This document shows positions 7,431-12,900 of a stretch of 12,900 bases of DNA, piece by piece. The notes beneath the pieces were generated by a model that did no database searches, was not told the DNA's origin, and was given only the letters and a program-made list of their open reading frames with translations. A program made the position numbers and the translations under genes. Numbering within the stretch: position 1 is the stretch's first letter; each line of letters begins with the position of its first letter. This DNA comes from an uncultured Coprococcus sp. (GTDB lineage: Bacteria; Bacillota_A; Clostridia; Lachnospirales; Lachnospiraceae), in contig CAAGAB010000141.1 in NCBI GenBank assembly GCA_900767685.1, positions 1 through 12,900 of the forward strand. The letters are read 5' to 3'.

Positions 7431-7859
7431 ATGGAGATCAGAAAAGCGACAGCAGAGGATTTTGATATTGTATTTGATTTTATAGAAAAATTATGGACAT
7501 ATAATACATATGACAGGGAAGAAATACACAAAGTATATATGGACGTCATAGATGACGAACGCAGCTTTGCGTTTTTATTATGGGATGAAGGCATTTGCAG
7601 AGGCATGTGCCATGGGGACTATTTCAATACATTCTGGATGTCGGGGCTCACATGCTATGTGTCAAGTCTCATAACAAGAGAGGAGGACCATGGTAAAGGA
7701 TATGGTGTGGCACTTCTGGATCATGCAAAGGAGCTTGCAAAACAGAGGGGATGCAAGGCCATCACCCTTGATTCCGGACTTCCGAGGACAGGGGCACATG
7801 GTTTCTACGAGCACTATGGCTTTGAAAAGAGCTGCTACGGCTTTGAGATGATGATATAA
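7431..7859 (+). CDS. GNAT family N-acetyltransferase
   Basis: This 142-residue protein has the GNAT fold, transferring an acetyl group from acetyl-CoA to an amine. The acetyl-CoA pyrophosphate loop is REEDHGKGYG (83-92), of the R/QxxGxG/A type, followed by the helix ALLDHAKELAKQRG. The C-terminal motif HGFYEHYGF (123-131) is the usual motif B. The start is set by AAAGGAG 9 nt upstream; reading further back in frame would enter the 82-bp repeats. The substrate is unknown. The bile salt hydrolase gene begins 32 bp downstream with no terminator between, so the two are probably co-transcribed. Confidence 0.88.
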   Translation: MEIRKATAEDFDIVFDFIEKLWTYNTYDREEIHKVYMDVIDDERSFAFLLWDEGICRGMCHGDYFNTFWMSGLTCYVSSLITREEDHGKGYGVALLDHAKELAKQRGCKAITLDSGLPRTGAHGFYEHYGFEKSCYGFEMMI

Positions 7860-7891
7860 ATTATCTGAGGAGATTTGAAAGGAGACAAAAT

Positions 7892-8872
7892 ATGTGTACA
7901 GCGGCGACATATAAGACAAAGAATTTTTATTTTGGAAGAACACTTGATTATGAATTCTCATACGGTGACGAGATAACTGTGACACCGAGAAATTATCCAT
8001 TTGAATTCCGATATATGGGCAGGAAGGACCACCATTATGCCGTGATAGGAATGGCACATGTGGCAGGCGGTTATCCTCTCTACTATGACGCTATAAATGA
8101 GAAGGGACTTGGAATGGCGGGCCTGAATTTTGTCGGAAATGCAGTGTATCAGGAAGTGGATGAGAGCGGTGACAGGGACAATGTTGCCCAGTACGAGTTC
8201 ATTCCGTGGATACTCGGAAACTGTGCCAGCGTGGGAGAGGCAAGAGTAGCTTTGGACAGGATGAACCTGACAGGAACACCGTTTTCCGAGCAGCTTCCTA
8301 CAGCGCAGCTCCACTGGATAATAGCAGACAGAAATGGGGCTATAACTGTGGAGTGTATGGCTGACGGACTTCATGTGTATGAGAATCCGGTTGGTGTTCT
8401 CACGAACAACCCACCATTTCCGCAGCAGATGTTCCTGCTCAATCAGTATATGGGGCTGTCACCAAAGCAGCCGGTGAACACATTTGCACCAGAGGTGGAA
8501 CTGAATACTTACAGCCGTGGCATGGGAGCCATAGGACTTCCGGGGGATCTGTCGTCGACGTCGAGATTTGCCAGGGTGGCATTTGTGAAACAGAACAGTC
8601 TGTCTGTGGATTCAGAGTCTGAGAGCGTGAGTCAGTTTTTCCATATACTTGGCTCTGTGGATCAGCAGAGGGGATGTTGTGAGGTTGCGCCTGACAAATA
8701 TGAGATAACCATATATACTTCGTGCTGTAATGCCGATAAGGGTATATACTATTACAATACCTATGAGGGACACCAGATAAATGCTGTTGATATGAACAGA
8801 GAGAACCTGGATGGTACAGAGCTTGCCAGATACCCACTTATCCAGGGAGAGAATATCAATTGGCAGAACTGA
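7892..8872 (+). CDS. bsh: Bile salt hydrolase / choloylglycine hydrolase
   Basis: A 326-residue Ntn-hydrolase that should cleave the amide bond of glycine- or taurine-conjugated bile acids. After removal of Met1 the nucleophile is Cys2 (MCTAATY). The other catalytic positions of the family are in place: Arg16 and Asp19 (GRTLD), Asn79 (AGLNF), Asn172 (VLTNN) and Arg225 (STSRF). The C-terminal block GIYYYNTYEGHQINAVDMN closely follows clostridial BSH sequences that I recall. Length is typical. There is no signal peptide, so it is cytoplasmic. AAAGGAG lies 7 nt before the ATG. Penicillin V acylases share the fold, but the overall similarity favours bile salts. The LacI-type regulator gene starts 33 bp downstream. 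Confidence 0.9.
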   Translation: MCTAATYKTKNFYFGRTLDYEFSYGDEITVTPRNYPFEFRYMGRKDHHYAVIGMAHVAGGYPLYYDAINEKGLGMAGLNFVGNAVYQEVDESGDRDNVAQYEFIPWILGNCASVGEARVALDRMNLTGTPFSEQLPTAQLHWIIADRNGAITVECMADGLHVYENPVGVLTNNPPFPQQMFLLNQYMGLSPKQPVNTFAPEVELNTYSRGMGAIGLPGDLSSTSRFARVAFVKQNSLSVDSESESVSQFFHILGSVDQQRGCCEVAPDKYEITIYTSCCNADKGIYYYNTYEGHQINAVDMNRENLDGTELARYPLIQGENINWQN

Positions 8873-8887
8873 TGTATGTGGCTTACA

Positions 8888-8908
8888 AGGGAGAAAGGAT
8901 GCTGTATG
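8888..8908 (+). promoter_or_regulatory. Ribosome binding site that sets the regulator start
   Basis: AAGGGAGAAAGGA (8887-8899) lies 6-7 nt before ATG 8906. The in-frame ATG at 8876 would place this Shine-Dalgarno sequence inside the coding region and add ten residues ahead of a normal LacI N-terminus, so 8906 is preferred. Confidence 0.8.
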
Positions 8909-10903
8909 AGTAAAAGCAAGGTTACAATAAAAGAAATAGCGGAGATGGCCGGAGTGTCAATAGCCACGGTATCACATGTTATAAACAGGACAAGGTATGT
9001 AAGACCTGAGCTTGTGGATAAGATAGAGAAGATCATTGTAGAGACAGGATACCAGAATAAGATAGCTGATAAGGAGAGAAAACTGCTGGTTGGTCGGGAG
9101 TCCACGATAGTTGCAGTTATTCCAAACATTGAAAGTACGATATACAGAGATATGGTAGCTTATGTGAAGCAGCTTGTCAGTGTGCAGGGATATCAGTTCC
9201 TTGTGGCGATAACAGATAATGATCTCAGGGAGGAGGCGCAGGTACTTGCCGGACTTCTGGTGAACAAGAAGGTTGCCGGTATCATACATGCGCCGGTGAG
9301 CGATGTGGCATCTAACTACACAAAACTCATACAGTCGGGCGTTCCATTTGTCTGCGTGGAGAGGAATATACTTGGATCAGGAATAGACTCGGTTGAGTTC
9401 CGAGACCGTGAGGCTATATTTAAGGGCGCAGATTATCTGTTGTCCAGCGGACATAAGAATGTATTGTTCTTCCGGGAGAGCACGGACAGCACGACAAAGG
9501 ACGAGAGAACCAGAGGCTTTTTAAATGCACTGGAGAAGTATAATATCAATACAAATGATGCGAATATAGTGGATGTGACCCTGGAAAATGGCGAGGATGA
9601 CTGCATGCTAGTCATCCAGAAGGCGCTCCGCAGATACAGTCCGACTGCTGTACTTGCGGGGGGCAACAGAATAACGCTTTATCTCATGAAGACGCTGAGA
9701 GATATGGGAATCGACTGTCCGGGAGAGATATCTGTGGTTGGGTTTGGTGATGAGAGCTGGTCGGAACTTACATATCCTCCGCTTACCATAATCAGAAGAG
9801 ATGTGAAGGGCTTAAGCGCCAAGGCAGTTGGAATGCTTTTTGAGAAGATCAACACAGGTGCGGCCATATCCCATGACTGCTATGCCGATGTGGAACTGGT
9901 TGTCAGGAAATCCACCAAGATGTTGGATAATGGACCATTTGGGGATAAGGCAGCTGCCCCGGATTCCGTGGTGCTGACGAAGGAGGAAAAGCAGAGGCTG
10001 AAGGCAGGACATTTCAGAGTGGCCATATCATTTCATTATACCGGTACGTCCTGGGCGGAGCTTCATGAGAAGGGTATACGTGAGGAGCTGGAGCAGTTCG
10101 GAATAGATGTGGTGTCGGTTATGGATGCACATTTTGACTCGGAACTGCAGAATGCGCAGCTTGATGGCATAAGACTTCAGAAGCCGGATGCAGTTATAGC
10201 TATTCCTGCGGATGACAGCCGTACCAGAGAGAAGTTTCAGGAGCTTTCCAAGGTGTCAAAGCTGGTGTTCATAAGCAATGTTCCAGATGGCATGTCCAAG
10301 AACAGCTATGTGTCCTGTGTATCAGTAAATGAGTCAGAGAACGGAACAAACACAGGAAGAATGCTGGGGGAATACTGTAAGGAGAATAAGAAAAAAAAGG
10401 CAGGTTTCATTATTCATGGTGCGGCATTCTATGGAACAAGAGTCAGGGATACCGCCGCCGAGAGAATAATCAAGGACAGTTACCCGGATATTGACATAGT
10501 GACGATCAGGAGTTTTGGAGAGATATCCAATGCATATCAGGTAGCCCGGGACGTGATAACTGCCAATCCTGAAATTGAGGCAATGTATGTGAGCTGGGAT
10601 CGCCCGGCACTTCTGGTTATAAAGGCACTCAAGGAGCTTGGCAGGGAGGATGTGGCGGTGTTCACCACGGACCTTGATCATGGAATTGCCAGGTGCATGG
10701 AGGAAGGAATCGTCAAGGGACTCAGCACGCAGAGACCATACGAGCAGGGAAGAGCGGCCGCGGCAGTTGTTGCCAAGTCCCTGGTAAGTGAAGAACAGCT
10801 TCCAAAGTATGTGGGAGTTCAGCCATATCAGGTTGAGCCAAAACAGCTCAGGCTTGCATGGAAGGAAATCTTTCATGAGTCCATGCCGGACAGACTAAGG
10901 TGA
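8906..10903 (+). CDS. LacI-family regulator with two tandem sugar-binding-type sensor domains
   Basis: This protein has 665 residues, about twice the usual LacI length. The LacI helix-turn-helix is at 6-27 (VTIKEIAEMAGVSIATVSHVIN), with the hinge helix region to about 60. A first periplasmic-binding-protein-like domain (about 67-335) is a standard LacI sensor, ending at VELVVRKST. After a linker (340-365) a second complete binding-protein fold runs 368-655: FRVAISFHY, PDAVIAIPADD (427-437), an R-D motif near 512-515, VSWDRPALL (562-570), TDLD (588-591), and a closing helix. This half resembles RbsB-type proteins, including the lipoprotein encoded at 11483 (both have a DAVxxIPxD strand). It lacks a signal peptide, so it is cytoplasmic. 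It probably represses or activates the downstream sugar ABC operon. No frameshift separates the halves; the fusion is a single ORF. Confidence 0.88.
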   Translation: MSKSKVTIKEIAEMAGVSIATVSHVINRTRYVRPELVDKIEKIIVETGYQNKIADKERKLLVGRESTIVAVIPNIESTIYRDMVAYVKQLVSVQGYQFLVAITDNDLREEAQVLAGLLVNKKVAGIIHAPVSDVASNYTKLIQSGVPFVCVERNILGSGIDSVEFRDREAIFKGADYLLSSGHKNVLFFRESTDSTTKDERTRGFLNALEKYNINTNDANIVDVTLENGEDDCMLVIQKALRRYSPTAVLAGGNRITLYLMKTLRDMGIDCPGEISVVGFGDESWSELTYPPLTIIRRDVKGLSAKAVGMLFEKINTGAAISHDCYADVELVVRKSTKMLDNGPFGDKAAAPDSVVLTKEEKQRLKAGHFRVAISFHYTGTSWAELHEKGIREELEQFGIDVVSVMDAHFDSELQNAQLDGIRLQKPDAVIAIPADDSRTREKFQELSKVSKLVFISNVPDGMSKNSYVSCVSVNESENGTNTGRMLGEYCKENKKKKAGFIIHGAAFYGTRVRDTAAERIIKDSYPDIDIVTIRSFGEISNAYQVARDVITANPEIEAMYVSWDRPALLVIKALKELGREDVAVFTTDLDHGIARCMEEGIVKGLSTQRPYEQGRAAAAVVAKSLVSEEQLPKYVGVQPYQVEPKQLRLAWKEIFHESMPDRLR

Positions 10904-10953
10904 TATGACATATTTTGTTAGTCCGTGCGTTAGTCCGTGCCAGACAGAGTTAG
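10879..10953 (+). repeat. Short duplications at the 3' end of the regulator gene
   Basis: GTTAGTCCGTGC occurs twice back to back (10917-10928, 10929-10940). The 21 bases at 10933-10953 match the last coding stretch of the regulator (10879-10899) at 17 positions. Local slippage duplication past the stop codon is the likely origin. Confidence 0.6.
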
Positions 10954-10956
10954 AAT

Positions 10957-11086
10957 TTGTATCTTTTTATCTAAAAAGAATCCGTCAGAGAGAAAATTGT
11001 ATCTTTCTGGCGGATTTTTTTGTGTTTAGATACAAGACCTCGGAATATTGTATATTTTTCGCCTGAGAAGTTCCCGAGGATACAAT
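10957..11086. repeat. Cluster of five TTGTAT(C/A) motifs
   Basis: TTGTATC at 10957-10963 and 10997-11003, TTGTATA at 11048-11054, and the reverse complement GATACAA at 11029-11035 and 11079-11085. The first two are within a longer direct repeat TTGTATCTTT. CCTCGG (11038-11043) and CCGAGG (11074-11079) form another inverted pair that interlocks with ATTGTAT/ATACAAT (11047-11053, 11080-11086), so only one pairing can form at a time. Function unknown. Confidence 0.5.
10979..11021 (+). terminator. Terminator of the GNAT-BSH-regulator operon
   Basis: A 15-bp stem (10979-10993 with 11002-11016; two G-U pairs) with an 8-nt loop is followed by seven T. It lies 75 bp after the regulator stop. It is flanked by a further inverted repeat, TTGTATC (10957-10963) with GATACAA (11029-11035). 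Confidence 0.88.
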
Positions 11087-11189
11087 TTTATGCCCGGGTT
11101 ACCGGAATCGCACCCAAAAGAGAAAATTCCTGAGAAAGTGGTACCGGAGGACAATGGATAAAATGACAAGAGCCAAGGTGACAAGTAAC

Positions 11190-11231
11190 GGGTGTCAATC
11201 ATACACTGCAAATCCTAAAAGTATGACACCC
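11190..11231. promoter_or_regulatory. Inverted repeat GGGTGTCA ... TGACACCC
   Basis: GGGTGTCA (11190-11197) pairs with TGACACCC (11224-11231), and TAC with GTA extends the stem to 11 bp after a 4-nt bulge. It lies about 110 bp upstream of the best promoter of the sugar operon. It may be an activator or repressor site or an RNA hairpin; there is no T-run after it. The rest of 11087-11189 shows only a weak repeat of CCTGAGAA (11062-11069, 11129-11136) and no gene. Confidence 0.4.
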
Positions 11232-11240
11232 TATAGAATA

Positions 11241-11250
11241 TTTACGTAAA
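11241..11250. promoter_or_regulatory. Upstream TTTACGTAAA palindrome, putative LacI-family operator
   Basis: A perfect 10-bp palindrome with a central CG, the symmetry typical of LacI/GalR-family operators. An identical copy lies 159 bp downstream (11400-11409), beyond the promoter. The nearest LacI-family gene ends 340 bp upstream. Binding is inferred. Confidence 0.55.
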
Positions 11251-11274
11251 AACAAGAAAAAGACTTGCGAACCA

Positions 11275-11280
11275 TATAAT
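11275..11280 (+). promoter_or_regulatory. Isolated TATAAT, possible alternative -10
   Basis: A consensus -10 hexamer downstream of the first palindrome. The sequence 16-18 bp upstream (around ACAAGA) is a poor -35. It is weaker than the promoter at 11338. Confidence 0.25.
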
Positions 11281-11334
11281 GTAAATGAATATTATTTGTG
11301 CATAGTGACGAATAAACAATAAATAAAACACTGA

Positions 11335-11366
11335 TTATTGACAATAACAGACAAAGGATATATCAT
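11335..11366 (+). promoter_or_regulatory. Sigma-A type promoter of the sugar ABC operon
   Basis: TTGACA (11338-11343), a 17-bp spacer and TATCAT (11361-11366) give a consensus -35 and a one-mismatch -10, with a start expected near 11373. The -35 is embedded in a perfect 13-bp palindrome TTATTG-A-CAATAA (11335-11347), which could itself be a protein site. The resulting leader is about 110 nt and contains the second TTTACGTAAA. Confidence 0.7.
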
Positions 11367-11399
11367 CTAAACATACAAGAGACGAAAAACAGTTATAAA

Positions 11400-11420
11400 T
11401 TTACGTAAATAAAACCGGTT
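11400..11420. promoter_or_regulatory. Downstream TTTACGTAAA palindrome and adjacent AACCGGTT
   Basis: The second copy of TTTACGTAAA (11400-11409) lies at about +27 relative to the predicted start, where a bound LacI-type protein would block transcription. Four bases on, AACCGGTT (11413-11420) is another CG-centred palindrome, possibly a second weaker operator or a CcpA-like site. Both assignments are inference from symmetry and position. Confidence 0.55.
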
Positions 11421-11469
11421 AATAACAGTTTTTCGACAACGAGTTAGCAAAAATGAAACATATGATATT

Positions 11470-11485
11470 GGAGGTAAAAATTATG
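11470..11485 (+). promoter_or_regulatory. Ribosome binding site that sets the lipoprotein start
   Basis: GGAGG (11470-11474) lies 8 nt before ATG 11483. An in-frame ATG at 11453 would put ten residues before the signal peptide and has no such site, so 11483 is preferred. Confidence 0.85.
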
Positions 11486-12499
11486 AGAAAGATTAAGAAG
11501 TTATTAGCAGTTGGAGCATGCCTGTGCATGTCACTTAGTTTACTGGCAGGTTGTGGATCAGGAGCAGGAGGCGCATCGGACAGCGGTTCATCTGATTCAG
11601 GTACAAAGCAGGAGAGCACGAAGTCATCCGACCTGTCATTTGCATTCTGTACAAACACACTTAACAACACATTCCAGAGTTCAATAGATGCAAAGCTCAA
11701 GGAACTCTGTGATGCAAACGGAATATCATATACATGTCTTGATCCTGACTACGATCTGAACACACAGCTCAGCCAGTTATCAGACGTGGCAAACAGTGGA
11801 TACGATGCAGTGTTCATCATCCCGGTTGATTCAGCAGGTATCACATCTGGTCTTGCAGAGATCAAAGATGCAGGAATCCCAATCTTCAATGTAGATACAG
11901 CAGTTATCGAGGATGACATAGAGAACTTTGTAACACAGTTCGTTGGAACAAATGCATACATGGCAGGACAGCTTGTAGGTGAGCAGATGGCTAAGGATTA
12001 TCCGGATGGAGCAGACATTGCGATCCTTGACTTCCCATCAAATGAGAGCTGTGTAGATCGTGTAAATGGTTTCCTCGACGGACTCGGTGACAACAAGGAC
12101 AAGTTCAATATCGTGGCACAGCAGGATGGCGAGGCAGCACTTGACGCATCAATGAGCCTTGCAGAGGATATCATCACAGCAAACACAGATCTTCAGGCAT
12201 TCTTCTGCATCAATGATCCATCAGCACTCGGCGCTGCAGCAGCAGTTAAGGCAGCAAATAAGACTGGTAAGATCGGTGTGTACAGTATCGATGCTTCACC
12301 AGATGGCAAGCAGGCACTCATTGACGGTGAGTTCACAGCAGTTGCATGTCAGGTTCCTGTACAGATTGCAGAGTATGCATTCAACGCAGCACAGAAGTAT
12401 GTAGGCGGAGATACGACCATCGACGGGAAGAAGGTATATCTTGATTCACACCTTGTACTCAAGGATGAGGCTGAAAAGACAGTTAACGACTGGCAGTAA
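11483..12499 (+). CDS. RbsB-type sugar-binding lipoprotein of an ABC importer
   Basis: A 338-residue membrane-anchored substrate-binding protein that delivers a sugar, probably a pentose, hexose or related compound, to the ABC importer encoded downstream. The signal peptide is MRKIKK plus a hydrophobic core, with lipobox LLAGC and lipidated Cys24, then a Gly/Ser/Thr spacer (25-49). The mature protein (about 50-338) has the Peripla_BP_4 fold. Conserved stretches include DAVFIIPVD (108-116), GIPIFNVD (131-138), the R-x-x-GF motif at Arg193-Phe197, INDPSALGAA (243-252), YSIDASPDG (267-275) and ACQVPVQIAEYAF (288-300). It is followed by a structured spacer and the ATPase gene. A highly regular codon choice suggests strong expression. 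The exact ligand cannot be read. Confidence 0.92.
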   Translation: MRKIKKLLAVGACLCMSLSLLAGCGSGAGGASDSGSSDSGTKQESTKSSDLSFAFCTNTLNNTFQSSIDAKLKELCDANGISYTCLDPDYDLNTQLSQLSDVANSGYDAVFIIPVDSAGITSGLAEIKDAGIPIFNVDTAVIEDDIENFVTQFVGTNAYMAGQLVGEQMAKDYPDGADIAILDFPSNESCVDRVNGFLDGLGDNKDKFNIVAQQDGEAALDASMSLAEDIITANTDLQAFFCINDPSALGAAAAVKAANKTGKIGVYSIDASPDGKQALIDGEFTAVACQVPVQIAEYAFNAAQKYVGGDTTIDGKKVYLDSHLVLKDEAEKTVNDWQ

Positions 12500-12501
12500 A
12501 G

Positions 12502-12542
12502 CCGGATCAGCTCCAGAAATAATGGTGAGGAGCTGAACCCGG
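12502..12542 (+). ncRNA. Hairpin just after the binding-protein stop
   Basis: TCAGCTCC (12507-12514) pairs with GGAGCTGA (12529-12536) and CCGG with CCGG extends it outward (12502-12505, 12539-12542) over a small internal loop. No T-run follows, so it looks like an mRNA-stabilising or partially attenuating intercistronic stem rather than a full terminator. Confidence 0.6.
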
Positions 12543-12579
12543 AATTGTCAGATATGACACAATGTAGATGTATATAACA

Positions 12580-12620
12580 CGGGAGAGACCGGGGATCTGA
12601 GATCTCCGGCCGTAATCCCG
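12580..12620 (+). ncRNA. Second intercistronic hairpin before the ATPase gene
   Basis: Inner arms CCGGGGA/TCTCCGG (within 12589-12608, one G-U pair) are enclosed by CGGGA (12580-12584) and TCCCG (12616-12620). AAAAA rather than a U-tract follows. A minor 5-bp hairpin TGTCA-GATA-TGACA (about 12547-12560) lies between the two stems. The 174-bp spacer has no ORF. Confidence 0.55.
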
Positions 12621-12673
12621 AAAAATGACAGCAAGACAACAAATGATCTGATATAGAAACTTGGAGGTTTAAT

Positions 12674-12900
12674 ATGGGACAGACAGTTCTGGAAATGATA
12701 GGGATAAAGAAAAGCTTCTCTGGAATATATGCTTTAAGCGGCATCGACTTTTCCCTTGAACTGGGAGAGGTACACGCACTGCTCGGTGAGAATGGTGCAG
12801 GAAAGTCCACACTGATCAAGGTCCTCGGCGGAATTTACCAGCCCGACAGCGGAATCATCAAGGTAAATGGCAAGGAGGTCAAGATCAACGGAGTTCCGGC
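12674..12900 (+). CDS. Sugar ABC importer ATP-binding protein, RbsA/MglA type (partial)
   Basis: The first 75 residues of an ATPase cut off by the window end. It opens [20 protein letters not shown], with Walker [10 protein letters not shown] (38-46) and [14 protein letters not shown], the N-terminal signature of the double-ATPase proteins (about 500 residues) that drive ribose/galactose/xylose-type importers. TTGGAGG lies 7 nt before the ATG. Its position after an RbsB-type lipoprotein fits an operon of binding protein, ATPase and then permease(s), the latter not visible here. Confidence 0.9.
   Translation, partial: MGQTVLEMIGIKKSFSGIYALSGIDFSLELGEVHALLGENGAGKSTLIKVLGGIYQPDSGIIKVNGKEVKINGVP

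Noticed and set aside
7165..7606. Minus-strand ORFs across the 82-bp repeats
   Set aside because: Their repeated peptide simply translates the duplicated DNA; no ribosome site or family similarity.
11022..11337. A riboswitch or known small RNA in the long spacer before the sugar operon
   Set aside because: I could not recognise a known riboswitch consensus, and the best promoter lies downstream of most of the region.

Overview
The window looks like the chromosome of a gut Firmicute, most likely a Lachnospiraceae (Roseburia/Agathobacter/Butyrivibrio/Coprococcus-like). The grounds are AGGAGG-type ribosome sites, frequent ATA and AGA/AGG codons, a bile salt hydrolase, an RbsB-type sugar-binding lipoprotein with a Gram-positive-style lipobox, and a BceAB/BceRS-type module. 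The family assignment is inference; there is no rRNA or tRNA gene to anchor it.

Layout. (1) 1-1805: a terminator-like hairpin, then a leftward cytoplasmic GH13 alpha-glucanase with an odd charged linker and helical tail. (2) 1806-2458: the glucanase promoter region and the decayed remains of an NCS2 (xanthine/uracil) permease, broken by a nonsense codon and a large internal deletion, then a strong terminator. (3) 2529-7118: a compact four-gene module of ABC ATPase, 10-TM FtsX/BceB-like permease, OmpR-type response regulator and sensor-poor histidine kinase, closed by a strong terminator. This is the antimicrobial-peptide sensing and detoxification type of system. (4) 7246-7415: two near-identical 82-bp tandem repeat units, each holding two hairpins. 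(5) 7431-11021: a probable operon of GNAT acetyltransferase, bile salt hydrolase and a very long LacI-family regulator with two successive periplasmic-binding-protein-like sensor domains, closed by a terminator. (6) 11022-11452: a 430-bp regulatory region with many inverted repeats, a good sigma-A promoter and two identical TTTACGTAAA palindromes flanking it. (7) 11483-12900: a sugar-binding lipoprotein, a structured intercistronic spacer and the start of an RbsA/MglA-type ATPase that runs off the window.

How the genes may work together. The regulator in part 5 precedes the sugar ABC operon of part 7, and its second sensor domain visibly resembles the sugar-binding protein of that operon. The paired CG-centred palindromes are of the kind LacI-family proteins bind and lie on either side of the operon's promoter, 159 bp apart. 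The simplest reading is a two-input LacI repressor that controls the ABC operon, possibly by DNA looping. This dual-sensor regulator with its paired operators is the most interesting thing in the window. The GH13 enzyme fits intracellular breakdown of imported maltodextrins, and the bile salt hydrolase fits life in the intestine.
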